Notes under the pieces: model-generated
Database searches by the model: none
What the model was told of the DNA's origin: nothing
Seen by the model: the letters and a program-made list of their open reading frames with translations, nothing else
NCBI RefSeq assembly: GCF_037975245.1
Contig: NC_092566.1
Location: 14,121,001 to 14,185,000, forward strand
Direction of reading: 5' to 3'
DNA: 64,000 bases
DNA from: Apostichopus japonicus
Lineage: Eukaryota > Echinodermata > Holothuroidea > Aspidochirotida > Stichopodidae
Program-made: the position numbers and the translations under genes
Shown: positions 1 to 13,500 of the stretch, piece by piece
Layout: every line of letters starts with the position of its first letter
Position numbering within the stretch: position 1 is the first letter of the stretch

Positions 1-1291
1 TCAAACCTATTTGCTATTTATGGTACTACAGGGCACCCATCATTAGACTCTTATCAGTCTGCATGCAGAAGTGAAAAGGGCAAGTAAGCACAGATCTCGG
101 GTCAGTTTATCCAGGGAGCATTCACACTACTGTCTAGAACCCCTTGCACGGTCAGGATTCTCCCAAAAAGGAGAACACCATTGCAGGGTCTGACTGAGTA
201 TATGCTAGTGTTCACACAATGAAGTATATGCTAGCATTCACTTTATAAAGTTAATCACCCTGTGTGGTATCAGATCCCCCTTACATTCAAAGAACTGCCA
301 TTATTTAGTACAAATTGAGTAGAAAAGAAATGATTTATCTCAAGATCCTCCAGCGCAATAAGTACTGTCACATTGAAAGATGATTAAAAAAAGTCCCTCA
401 TTCTTAATGCTCTAGTTAACAGTTACGAGAGGCAGTTATAAAAGAGATTAAGATATAAATACAGTGTCCTTGCAAGACTGAATTGTTTTGAAAAGCTGTG
501 AAAGGAAGCATCCTTAAAAAAATTGAAGGGTCATTCTAGTAGAGTCCTTCTAAACAATACATATGAAAATATAGGAAAGGATAAAAAAGAAAAATTAACC
601 CCAGTCTAGCTACAAAGTACACCAGCTACAATTATGTTATTTCTACAGTTACAGAACGTACTAACGTCTCATCAAATTTCAAGATTCCCCTTCACATTGT
701 GCTGTAGTTAGTTACAGAATCAACAAATAAATCAATGAGTTTAGATTCCTTTCTCCTATCTGTGCTCTATATTGTGAGATGCAATCATTATGCAAACAAT
801 TGTGCACATTGATCAAAGAACAGAGATTGATATTTCTCAGGTTTCACTAAGTTTTCAAGATACGATCGAATGTTAAATGCATTCAGGAAAAGCACTTGAA
901 ATTAGTGCATGGAACATTCTCCTTATAGTAGGTAGGGTATTCAAAGTATTTTTGATAGCTGTTTTATTAAACCTAATGGTTTTGTTTATCAGATTATAAA
1001 CACCAGTTGCTTTATGGTTCATATGAACCTCAGCTGTTTAAAGGGGCATTTTATCAAAACTTAAAAGTGGTATTGAATTACAATCTGGACCGATGGCAGT
1101 GATTTATAACAGTCTACAACATATCAAGACTAAATTTGTACCTAAAGTCGTCCATAAAACATAAAAATCTTTGAAGCAAGAACAGATTATGCCCTGCCTG
1201 ACAAACACATTTTAAATGCGTACCATGAAGATACATGGTGAAGATGCTTGAGGTATTAACGCTCATGTTTCATATCTGGTTGTGTTTATAG
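1..1291. other. Intron sequence upstream of the first visible cadherin exon
   Basis: No convincing exon or long open frame is seen here. The stretch ends in a splice acceptor (tttatag) at 1290-1291, and the next exon enters in phase 1, so this is intron of the cadherin gene whose 5' part lies before the window. Confidence 0.6.
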
Positions 1292-1599
1292 GTGTTTTGA
1301 CCGTCGGGAGTGTAATAGACAGGGAAGACATTTCTTGGGTTAATTTCACCGTCCTCGCTATCGATAATGGAGCGCCCTCACTCAACAGTTCTGTGGACAT
1401 CAATCTTCGAATCACAGATATTAATGACAACAATCCCTCTTTTAATCAAACCCTGTACTCTTTCATGGTCAATGAGAGTTCAGCTGCTCAAGAATGTTTT
1501 GGTGTAGTCCTTGCCCAAGACCCTGATGCAGGTGACTTTGGTGCTGTGACCTATGAACTATCTGGTGGAGACGGCCTCTTCTTTATTAACACAGAAACG
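1292..1599 (+). CDS. Cadherin exon 1 of those visible
   Basis: Enters in phase 1 and leaves in phase 0 (donor gtaag at 1600). It encodes the end of one EC repeat (VIDRED, AIDNGAP, linker DINDNNPSF, a canonical calcium site) and the first half of the next (NESS, DPDAG, FFINTET). Confidence 0.85.
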
Positions 1600-4500
1600 G
1601 TAAGACTAAGTGAAAGAGGATATGCAGACCTTCCTATGAAGTAGACTTAGAAAGACTTGATGCTTTTCTGTTGCAACAGTGCCATGTTGAAGCTAAGAAT
1701 TTAATTGGTTTTAATTGCAATAATTTATTTCATTTATTTTATTTATTCGTTGATTTCGTTGATTTTGTTGATTGGTTGATTTCGTTGATTTCGTTGATTT
1801 CGTTGATTTTGTTGATTGGTTGTTGTCGTTGATTTAGTTGATTTCGTTGATTTTGTTGATTTCATTTATTTCATTCATTTCATTTATTTCATTATTTCAA
1901 TTATTTTACTGTTGGTATGTATCATGTTGTATCATGTATATTATAACAGTGGTTGTTTGTTTAATCCTCATTTTGATTTCTTCATAGGGAGAGATATGTC
2001 TCAGTGGAGAGCTAGACAAAGAATCTGTCAGTCAATATTCACTCATCATCACAGCAAAGGATAACCCAGCAGGATCAGCTAACAACAGGAGAGAAACATC
2101 AACAAGGGTAAGGGTGATAAAACATTCAATCAAACTGAAAAACTGCTTTATGTGTTCTGCTTAAAGAGTAATTTTAGAACATGGTGGGAAGGGGGGGGGG
2201 TGGTTGATGGTAGAGGCCAACTTATCTGAAAGTTGGTATTGTTATGGACACAGATTAATTTTGAAACATTAGTATTTCTGCTTTTGTGCTTAGCGGAAGA
2301 GAAAAATAAAAAGTGGAAGGTCCATGAATAAAGTTCAGACTGACTTTTAAACTGAATATTTATCTTTTGAATATGTTGACTTTATCTTAAGCAAAATACT
2401 TGCATAGTTTTGATAAACAAGAAACAAACTATTGTACTGTATGTGAAAGAAAAAATTGAACATTGAATGTATTGACAGTCAGCAAAGTGTCATGCTTTGT
2501 GCATCACGTAATACAAATCTTATGTACTTGAAGAAAAATATACAAACTTTTACCTTGTTCATTGAAGAAGTTACATTTGGGTAAGAGTTTTTGTGAGAAA
2601 GAAGAAATGACAACATGTAGGCCTACTTCATTAGTTGCAGACCTGTGACATTGACAAAACTCATATTAACAGTTTGTAACAAGTCATTGGAGAAGTGAAT
2701 CAAGTTGGGTCTTGCAATTCCACAATATATGAATCAACATACATCTCTCTTCTCTCACAAACATCAGTTCCTTATGTAAATAGAAATTAATAAATTAATT
2801 TCTACAAAATCATCAAAAAACAATATCATCAGGAAAATGGTTAACATTATTACTCAAGGATATTTATGGATTACATGTTATGTTTCATCTAGGTTGTGAT
2901 TGATGTCACTGATACCAATGAGTTTGCTCCAAGGTCAGATTTGGAGTTTCCATTTGATCTACCAGAGGGTGAATCTCCAGGCACTGTTGTAGGAAAGATT
3001 ACAGCTCTCGACCCTGACACACCAGATGATCCTCTTATGTACTTCATTTTGGACATTCAACCGTCAGGTCAGTTGGAATTATCTTGGGAAGATAAGACTT
3101 AGATAATTATAACAGACATTTATGGAATGATTAGAATAACGCTAGCTAGTAGGCCATATTGTACTGTAGACAGGTTAACATTCTGTCATTTGCTTAATAA
3201 CAGTTACATCAGTTACAGAAAATACACTATCATGTTCTTCTGACATAAAATTCAACTACTTTCGAGTCCGCCTACATCAATCTTTGGTTTACTCACATCA
3301 AGGTTTTTATAATTCATCAGTGAAAAAAGGACAGGTTAAGGTTAGTACTGAAACTTGAGGAATCATATCCACCAAATTTTGAATGTTGAGGTTCCCGTAC
3401 ATTATGTGTCTTTTGTTTAATTTGGATATATGTAAGTCACCATGACACATTAAAACTTCATGGATAATCATAGTTTTTATTTTTATGATTTTTATGTTTC
3501 TCTTGGTAATATATTTTGCTTTGCCTTACAAAAGAACCAACCTTGATTCATTGAAACCAGTCCCTGGACTGTCTGCTTTCCATCAAGTTTCTCTGGTAAA
3601 ATAGACTTCATTTTGTTTTTGTCCCCAACAGATGGGGAGAACTTATTCGCGATCAACCAGACGACAGGGGAGATTATCCTGATAGGTGAAATAGATTCGG
3701 ACAATTCATCATTCAGTGATCAGTACAGGATAAACATTATTGTAAGATTTTGGGACTTTTCATGTTAAATGACCATTTTCTTTTGAAGTAAAATACATTA
3801 CATGTCTAATATATATGTTAAATGAAACATTTATTAAAGTATGAGGTGATAAGATACAGTTTCATGTGGTAATGACAAAAAATTGGTTATTTTGTGCTTC
3901 AAAGGAGCAAAACAAGAAATGAAACTTGAACCTTAGGTATTTCTATTACAAAAAATTGGTTATTTTGTGCTTCAAAGGAGCAAAACAAGAAATGAAACTT
4001 GAACCTTAGGTATTTCTATTACCAAGCATTCTTAAGTCATTGGGAAGGAATCAAATCTGCAGAATTGCTTGAAATTAAGTAATCTATTCTTAAATCCTCT
4101 CTCTAAAGTTTCCACTGAAAATTTGTTTTTTCTTCTGTAGTTAGCCATGCTATGGTTTGTTTCTCTGGAGTTGTTTTTTGCATCTATTCAATCATTTCTA
4201 ATCTCATATGTTCTTCAAGCCTGTTGACCTTTATGTTCTTGAATAGTCAGGTGTCACTCTGCATGTTTCTAACTTTATGATATGAATATTTCTCTTATGA
4301 ATCATTAAAAATCTGATACGCTCAAGTGCCTTATAAATCTACATGCAGCGCATCAAATTTGTAGAATTAAGTGAACTTTTTGCACCATCCAATGAAACAT
4401 GTTACTTTGCTAGTTAACTGGGGTAAAATTTTTGACCATCTATTGATGTGACTGACAACAAGCCCCCCCACTCTTCCCTTTTCAAAGAAAGTAGCCTACT

Positions 4501-7500
4501 TCCAAGAAGAGAAGCTCCCCCCCTCACACTACTCACCAAAACAACAAGGAGGATAGGAAGCAGTAAACTAGGCCTACCATACCTTTTGTGGTTGATATCG
4601 CTAGACCACAGAAGAAACAGTCTGAAGCTGTAGCTACTTGTTTAATATTTGTTGAGAGAAGAATAGTTTCATGGAATTTGAAAAGAAGATTGTTGTACAA
4701 GCTTGACCAAATCTGGTTGGCAGTGGAATAATTCATATAAGCTGCAACCAGGTACTTACAATTGCTGCTTAAACAACAACAAAAAGTTCCTAGTCAGTAT
4801 TCTATTGTCCAACCTTGTGACCTTATTTGATATTCTCTTCTTTTCTTTATTCTCTCTCCAGATTTCTGATGGTGGAATTCCAGAGCAGACAACGAACGTG
4901 GTTTCGGTGATCACCATCTTGGACATCAACGACAGCCCACCATCATTTGACGAGAGTCTTTACAATGTCAGCGTCAGCGAAGATTTTGATACGACCAATC
5001 CCGTGGTCACAGTATCTGCTTCTGACCCAGACGAACAGAGTGTCCTTACATACATAATCGTAGATGGAAATGAGGAGTCTTTATTCAGGATTTCATGTAA
5101 GTTGCATTTTGTAAATTCAATTGCATTAAAATAATGATTTATTTCAGGATTGCAGAATGTTTTTTTCAAATAAAATTTGCCGTCAAGTTGAAGCAGCAGA
5201 AAAGTATCAAGGATTAACATTTCAGTTTGACAAGGTCCTGGGTCAAATACAACTTCAAGGATTCTCATTTCAGTTAGGTCAAATTAAGTGATGACACTTC
5301 ATAGCTGGCTTGGCAATCTGAAAATACTTACTATTCCTAGTTACAGTTTAAAAATTAAATCTTTTCCATATTCTCTTCAATTCTATTCTAGCGGACACAG
5401 GAGAAATTCGTTTCCTTCAAATGTTCGACCACGAAACTCAAAATTTTTACGAGCTGGTCGTGGCTGTGAGGGATCAAGATGGGTTGGAATCGACAGCGTC
5501 GGTTGAGATCAATGTTAGAGATATCAGTGATGTAGAACCTAGATTCACTCAAACTTTGTATATCTTTCCTGTTTTGGAGAACCAACCAAATGGTATGAAT
5601 CATTTACAGAATTTTTTCACTTCTATCTTGTCATAAGTGAGAAGTTTAGACTCCTGAGCGGTACAGTTATATTCCAAATTAATGTGATATTGAAATATTG
5701 AATAGTTAACATCTAGGTATCATCCATTTTATACTTGATGTCAATAAACGTTGGTAAAGGAAGGGAATTTGATACTATGGAAAGAGTTTGCTAGATGGGC
5801 ATAATCAAGAAAATTGAGTGCATAAATTACAAAGTTACCCTCTGGACCATTGGCGCATTTTATTTTATGAAAATGACTAAGAGAAAAAAAACTTGAAGAC
5901 ATCTTCATTAGGCTAGCTTTTTTCTACTTTCAACATGATCGTTTTAAATTTGGCATGAGAATACAGCTTGGAAGATGCAAAACCATTGAAGAAGTCATGA
6001 AGGGGTTATAGGCATTTCTTCAATGAGATCTGGAAAGTTATTTATAATGGTCTCTTAAAATTATTTTGTCAAACTAGTCCATGAGTGAAGGCTTCATCTT
6101 GTAATATGAGATGAATGTAATAATTGTAATCAACAGGAACAGTTGTTGGAACAGTGGTGGCAGCAGACAATAACATCGAACAACCTTCCAGCTCGGGCAT
6201 TACTTACGCTATTATCACTGGCAACGATATGCAAAATCTTGCGATAGACCCTCTGACCGGAGTCATCACCACAACCCGTCCTCTCGACAGAGAGATTCTG
6301 GAGAGGTTGGTGATCACCGTGGAGGCTCAAGGAGGTGGCCTCATTGATACTGCAGTGGTGAGTTATTATGTGGGACACAAACAAAGCCAGTAATTTTTGT
6401 ATTCAAAGTTTTGTTGAAGGCTCTGGAATTTTTTGTAGAATACTATCACGGTTCCTGTGTTAAGAAACTGGTGAATATAATCTTTGGAGTCGCAGAGCAT
6501 ATTCGACCATTTTGCGGATAAATTATTCATTGAGATAGCTTTCATTTACTCAAAGCTCCTTACTTTGTAATTTGTAAGAGTGGTTTTCAACATGTTAACC
6601 AAGTTAACCTTTCTAAAGATTGTTCACAAAACAATTGTGCTTTGGACAAAGAAAATATGGTCATCATTTATGTCTTTGTTTGCAAGTATCATTAAAGGAG
6701 ATCAGAATCTACTCCAAGAAGTGGAGCACAGTGGGTAGTCTGTGATTTCATCATGGCGAGCTAAACAGCTGAGCATATTATAATCCTCTTGTTCATTTAT
6801 TCCTCAAATCTGATAGATTTCGGAGTGATTGCTGAGCTTTCAATGTTCTCTGAACTAGTTGGAATTTTAAGAAAAAAGTAACGTCTTTCATAGAAGTAAT
6901 TATTTTTCCTCTGTGGATATAAACTGATTGAAATATAACGGTAAAATAGTTTCTGCTGAATTGCCCTCAGACTGAAGGCTGTTTGTTGTCAGAAGCTATG
7001 AGAAAACATCACCAATTTAGAAACAAAGTAATATCACTGTTGTACAAACTGATATGTGTGGATGTGGGTTTGGCCTAAAGTTGTAGAAATACAGACACTG
7101 TACAATTAAAAAAGTCAAAGGGGGTTGGCAGAGGGCTGAGAGCAAATTTCCATTTTCTCCTGACTGATGTTTAGTAGGGCATGAACCTTTATTGCTGTTA
7201 GCTGATCAAAAGAAAGAGGGGTGTGGCTGTTGGGTAGTTGAATGGGACTCCCGTGTAGGTGGGTCTTGGGAGCCTCTCCCCCTCCCCTCTGAAAGAATTT
7301 AAATTTTAGACATCAAATTAATTCTTTAGACCATGTTTAAGGTCTAAATGCAAGGACATGCTAGTAAATGCCTCAGAAATTTGAAAAAATTCCCAACTTT
7401 TGATGCAGGTGGGGATGAGGGGGGATGAGTGGGGTGTGCTGTGAAGACCCAGGCCCCCTTCGTGCACATCGCTGAACAAGGAAAAAACCTGTCTACCCAT

Positions 7501-10500
7501 CGTATCTATTTCTTCGTCCATTTTAGGTAACAGTATTGGTCTTGGATGAGAACGATAACGCTCCTATATTCATCCAGATGGAGTTCAATCAGAACATCAG
7601 AGTAACTGAGAGTGCTGGAACCTCTATCATATCACCCTTTGCAACAGACCAGGATTCTGGGATCAATGCACTTGTTTCATACAGAATCATTGAAGGAAAC
7701 ATAGCAGGTAAAATGCTTTAAAAGTTACCTCCAAAATGTGGGATTTTGGGGAGGGTAGAGGGAGAGGGGGGAATGTTAGCTTGGGGAGGGTAGGGGAAGA
7801 GGGGGGATGTTAGCTAGGGGCTCAGAAATTGCTATCATGGTGGTCTCTGTTCAGTTGAGGGGTGGGATGTTAAATAAGGGTCTGGAAATTACATTATGAT
7901 GGGGTCTTTTCAGTCAGGACTATCGTAAACATTGTAGGAAGACTGCTAATTACCACTTTAATCTTAAATTAATCTGCAAAATTAAATAAATCCTCCCTTT
8001 TGGTTGTTGCCCTGTGTAATTATGAAACTTGGAATTCTTTACCCCTTAAGGTTGCAATAATTTTTTTAAATTTATTTTTAATTTTTTTATAGTTTTTGTT
8101 GTGGACAGGGGACAATTAAGTCTTAAGTTTGTTCTTGCATGTGAGAGGATTTCAAAGCCCTGATTATCCCTCAATCACATAATGATATATTTGTCTTTTT
8201 TCCAACTTTCCCACCAATACATGGGTTTTAAAGTTGACCCTGTGCACCTATTCCTTTGTATATGGATGAAGTTGTAAAAGGATCATCTGTACCATGAGCT
8301 TGCACTCAGTGTTTTAGGTATCGTCTCTTCAACTTTCCTAGCCATTCTAGTTATTTGAAGTTGATCCTCATTAAGTACAGCGATAGACGACGTTTGTAAT
8401 TTCAGTCTGAACTTTGACCTTCAAATCAAACCGCTTCTCTACACATTTCCACGAGCGTAGGTATTTTCGGTATCGATGAGTCGAACGGCCGTATCACACT
8501 CACTAGGTCTGTCTCAACTTTACCGGATCCTCCATCTGAGTTCCGGTTGGTAGTAGAGGCATTTGACCGCGGCAGTCCATCACAGTCAACTAATGTTACT
8601 ATCATCATAACCGTGGGTAACGACGAAGACAGGAGACCTGTATTCCTAGTTCCAGAACAAGGACAGATATTAGCATTGCCCGAGGTAAGATACTAAACAG
8701 ATAGCTTGATTAGTTGTCATCACAATGCAGAGAAATTTTAAAATATTCATCGTTTGTCCCGATTCGTTTGCTTAGATAGACAGGTACAAGGGGGGCTCCA
8801 AAAAAACTAAACTGCAATATTCTTGTTTGACGAGCGTCAGTAGTTTTGTAAGAAACTCAGCCTCAGGTAATTAGACTAGCATTCTAAGCTTGCCCGACTA
8901 ATCTGATGTTGATGTCGTGGAGTTTTGACACAGTTTGCACTCCACCCTTTCCTTCCCTGTCCAAGACTTTGTTATGATATGTATGTATCGCTGTTGCCAT
9001 TCCTTCTAATGAATTTGAGTTTCAAAGGTGAGGGGGTTCTCACCAGTATGCCCTTTCATATTGGTTACATTTTTTGGGCAAATCATCACACCCCCCCACC
9101 CTCCACCCATATTAAATTGGACCCCTAGGCCCATGATCCAAACCAACCCAAATTAGCCGCTTTCAATAGGACCAGGCAATTTTATTGTCAGCCATGCTTC
9201 ATTATAATTTAATATCCAATAATTATAATACTCCTATGTTTGTTGGAACAAACAAGACTGCTAAGCTCTCCAGAAAGGTAATGCTACAAGATTTAGCACT
9301 CCTGGAATTTGAACAAAAGTATGAAATATGGAAATTGTTCTAATTAGATGTATTTCTCTTTTGTAGAATGAGCCACCAGGATATCTGATTGTGTGTTTGA
9401 ATGCGACATATCAGGATTTGGATACCTCTGGTGATGACATTACCTATGAGTTTCTGATGCTTGGCTCTACCAGCAACACCCAACAGCTGTTCACCTTGAA
9501 CAGCACCACGGGTAAATTATACTCCAACTTCACAGCCGACAGAGAATCCGAATCATCGTACACTGTGAGTGAGATTTTATGTGATTTTAACCCATTGAAA
9601 TTTACAAATTGTAGTATATGTGATTACAGAACATTGTCTGTGAGTATTGGTACTTTGCTGTGGTAGTGGTTGGTGCCTTTGTGCTTTAATTGTATTTGTA
9701 TGTTCAAATTGAAAAGTTCAGAGGCTTGTCCTATTAATCCTAGATAAATGGAACAATACAAAACAAAATATTACAGGCATCTGTACAGTGATGTGGTCCA
9801 CCTATGTTGAACATATGGATGCAAAGTGAATCCCTAATGCCACAACAACCATGCTTGTTCCATTTAAAATTTTAGGTTATTGCAATTAGTGTTCTCCAAA
9901 CCTGTCTTTGGTATGAGAATATGCTTTGGATAAGTGTTTTTTTCATTCCTTATTGTTATTTGTAATAAGAAAGATAAACTTATGGACCATTCTTTAAGAA
10001 TCACTTGTTTTGAATATGTAGTCTACTGAACACCAACAAGTAATGTTTGTCTGTTTGTACATTGCATTGTAGAAAAGTGAAATATGAAATTTGATGGTAT
10101 TAAAAATATCTTGAAGTTATCTTGTTTTGAAAATTTTCATTTTAGTTCTTTGTGATTGCTAGAAGTGAAGGAGGAGCAACTCCATTTCAGATCACCATAG
10201 CGATAACAGATAAAGATGATAGTGAACCAACTTTCCCATTACAGGTAAATTAAGACTAATTTGTTGAAGCACTGTTCTCTGCTTTTTTTTACATATTTGG
10301 GGAGAGGAGGGGGTTGGGAGGGGTGGGGGGGTAGGGTTATAATGATGTAAACATAATGTATATAGTTTATATTGGGCTGTGCGTCTTTGACTCATTCTGA
10401 CTGAGCTGCTAATACTCGCATTAAACTTTGAATCCCTGAGAACTGTCTCTGTGTTGTTATGCAACCACTTAGCTGCTTCTATCTAGAGAAATATTTGTAG

Positions 10501-13500
10501 TTTTATCCCAAAATTGTTTAAAATTGGTATACTATTGATTCACATTGGATCAAATTTGCTATTAACTTAAAAAACAAAACTTAAGAGTAATTTATAACAT
10601 TAATATATCACTTTAATTTGGTCTCTTCTATGTGGCACATGCGTCTAATGATACAACTGCTGATATATATACAACAGTATTGGTAGTAGTATTTGTTCAT
10701 TCATTCATTCATTTATTGGTGTGTTCATTCATTTATTCATTCATTTATTCATTCATTCATTTAATCATCCATTCATTGGTTTGTTCATTCATTCATTTAG
10801 TCATTCCTTCATTTAGTCATTCATTCCTTCATTTAGTCATTCACTCATTTTGTTCATTCATTCATTCATTTTGTCATTCATTCATTAAGTCCTCCATTCA
10901 TTCATGTGTGTTATTCATTTATTCATTGGTTTGTTCATTCATTTAGTCATTCATTTAGTCATTCCTTCATTTAGTCATTCATTCATTGGTTCGTTCATTT
11001 AGTCATTCGTTCATTGGTTCGTTCGTTTATTGGTTAGTTCTTTTGTTTGTTTGTCAGTTCCTTTGTTTTATCACACAAGTAAATATGATAATTACAATAA
11101 TCAATCAGGGTGACAGGAAGGAAACCAAATATCTGTTAATAGGGCGAAACAAGCAGACTACATTTATAGTTTGATATAGGTATAATATTACCTTGTATGG
11201 TTGTAACATAACAATTAGAATGAAATATTTGTTGTTTCTGAACATATTTGGTAGAATTCTTTGTATATTAGCATGCAGACTAGAGAGAAGCTTTGGTTGG
11301 AGTAAAGGGTTCAGACAATAAAAATATCACAATATAAACTAGATTGAGCAATGTATTTTATATTTAAAAAAAGGGGGAAAAATAGGTTGAGCAATGTGTA
11401 GCCTGAGCTTAAGAAGTCCGTATACCCAGTTAGTGCAGAGATTGTGAGATAATGTTCTTTTGTGTTGAATTTGGACAGTTTTCCACACTGCCTGCTGAGA
11501 ATATCTGTTTTATACTTGTCCTAGGATGCAGTGATTATTTGGGACTGCCACTGTTTCCCAAGAATATATTTATATTCCCTTTACTTTCTCCTAAATCCGA
11601 TGATATCTGAGTAGCAATTCTTGATTATCTACTTCACATTGTACACGTTTCTTCCGTTCAGGATGGAAAGGTGCCAGACCAGAATATTTTGATAGATGAG
11701 AATATCGAGTTACTTTCTGTGATCGGTTCAATAACTCCTGCTGTCGATCCCGATGTCAATTCCACAGTCTTCTACTGCATAGTCTGTAAGTTGTTCTAAA
11801 TTCCATGGTCACTTTATGCACTTTATAAGGAATATTACTTCAAAGGTCTCTCATATTTATGGTAAATAACCCCAAAATGTAAAACGACACTTGTCAAAGC
11901 TCATATGAATTACAGGTTAAGAGAAAATGACATTTGAAGGTAACCTCAACACACCAAATATTTGGTATCATGACTGAAAATAATATGTTGAAGAATGTTT
12001 GCCACTTCACTGAATGATTTAGTTACTATATTGATAGAGAAAGAATGTATGGAACACGGTGGCTTTTGTGGTTTAAGTAAGTTTTTTTTTACTTAGCTGC
12101 AGCAGCTTGCAAAATCCATCTCAGCTAGAGAGAATTAATATCAAAATAATTGGGATTGTCTCCACACGTCAGCATGGCCTATTGTGTGAAACTGCAAGGC
12201 ACAAAAGCTTAATATGGCCTATGCAGCCTGGCTGCAGGTTGCTGACTGCAAGGCACAAATGATTAATATGTCATATACAGCCTGGCTGCAGGATGCTGTC
12301 TGCAAGGCACAAAAGATTAATATGCCCTATACAGCCTGGCTGCAGGATACTGACTACAAGGCATAGAAGATTAATATGTCCTATGCAGCCTGGCTGCAGG
12401 ATGCTGACTGCAAGGCACAAAAGATTAATATGTGCTATGCAGCCTGGCTGCAGGATGCTGACTGCAAGGCACAAAAGATTGATATGCCCTATGCAGCCTG
12501 GCTGCAGGTTGCTGACTGCAAGGCACAAATGATTAATATGTCATATACAGCCTGGCTGCAGGATGCTGTCTGCAAGGCACAAAAGATTAATATGCCCTAT
12601 ACAGCCTGGCTGCAGGATACTGACTACAAGGCATAGAAGATTAATATGTCCTATGCAGCCTGGCTGCAGGATGCTGACTGCAAGGCACAAAAGATTAATA
12701 TGTACTATGCAGCCTGGCTGCAGGATGCTGACTGCAAGGCACAAAAGATTGATATGCCCTATGCAGCCTGGCTGCAGGTTGCTGACTGCAAGGCACAAAT
12801 GATTAATATGTCATATACAGCCTGGCTGCAGGATGCTGTCTGCAAGGCACAAAAGATTAATATGCCCTATACAGCCTGGCTGCAGGATACTGACTACAAG
12901 GCATAGAAGATTAATATGTCCTATGCAGCCTGGCTGCAGGATGCTGACTGCAAGGCACAAAAGATTAATATGTACTATGCAGCCTGGCTGCAGGATGCTG
13001 ACTGCAAGGCACAAAAGATTGATATGCCCTATGCAGCCTGGCTGCAGGTTGCTGACTGCAAGGCACAAATGATTAATATATCATATACAGCCTGGCTGCA
13101 GGATGCTGACTGCAAGGCACAAAAGATTGAGATGCCCTATACAGCCTGGCTGCAGGATGCTGACTGCAAGGCAAAAAAGATTAATAAGCCCTATAAAGCC
13201 TGGCTGCAGGATGCTGACTGCAAGGCACAAAAGATTAATATGCCCTATACAGCCTGGCTGCAGGATACTGACTGCAAGGCACAAAAGATTAACAAGCCCT
13301 ATAAAGCCTGGCTGCAGGATGCTGACTGCAAGGCACAAAAGATTAATATGCCCTATACAGCCTGGCTGCAGGATGCTAACTGCAAGGCACAAAAGATTAA
13401 TATGCCCTATGCAGCCTAGCTGCAGGATGCTGACTACAAGGCACAAAAGATTAATATGCCCTATGCAGCCTGGCTGCAGGATACTGACTGCAAGGCACAA

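Noticed and set aside
10632-11174. Frames rich in His, Ser, Phe and Ile
   Set aside because: Translation of the TCATTCATT simple repeat.
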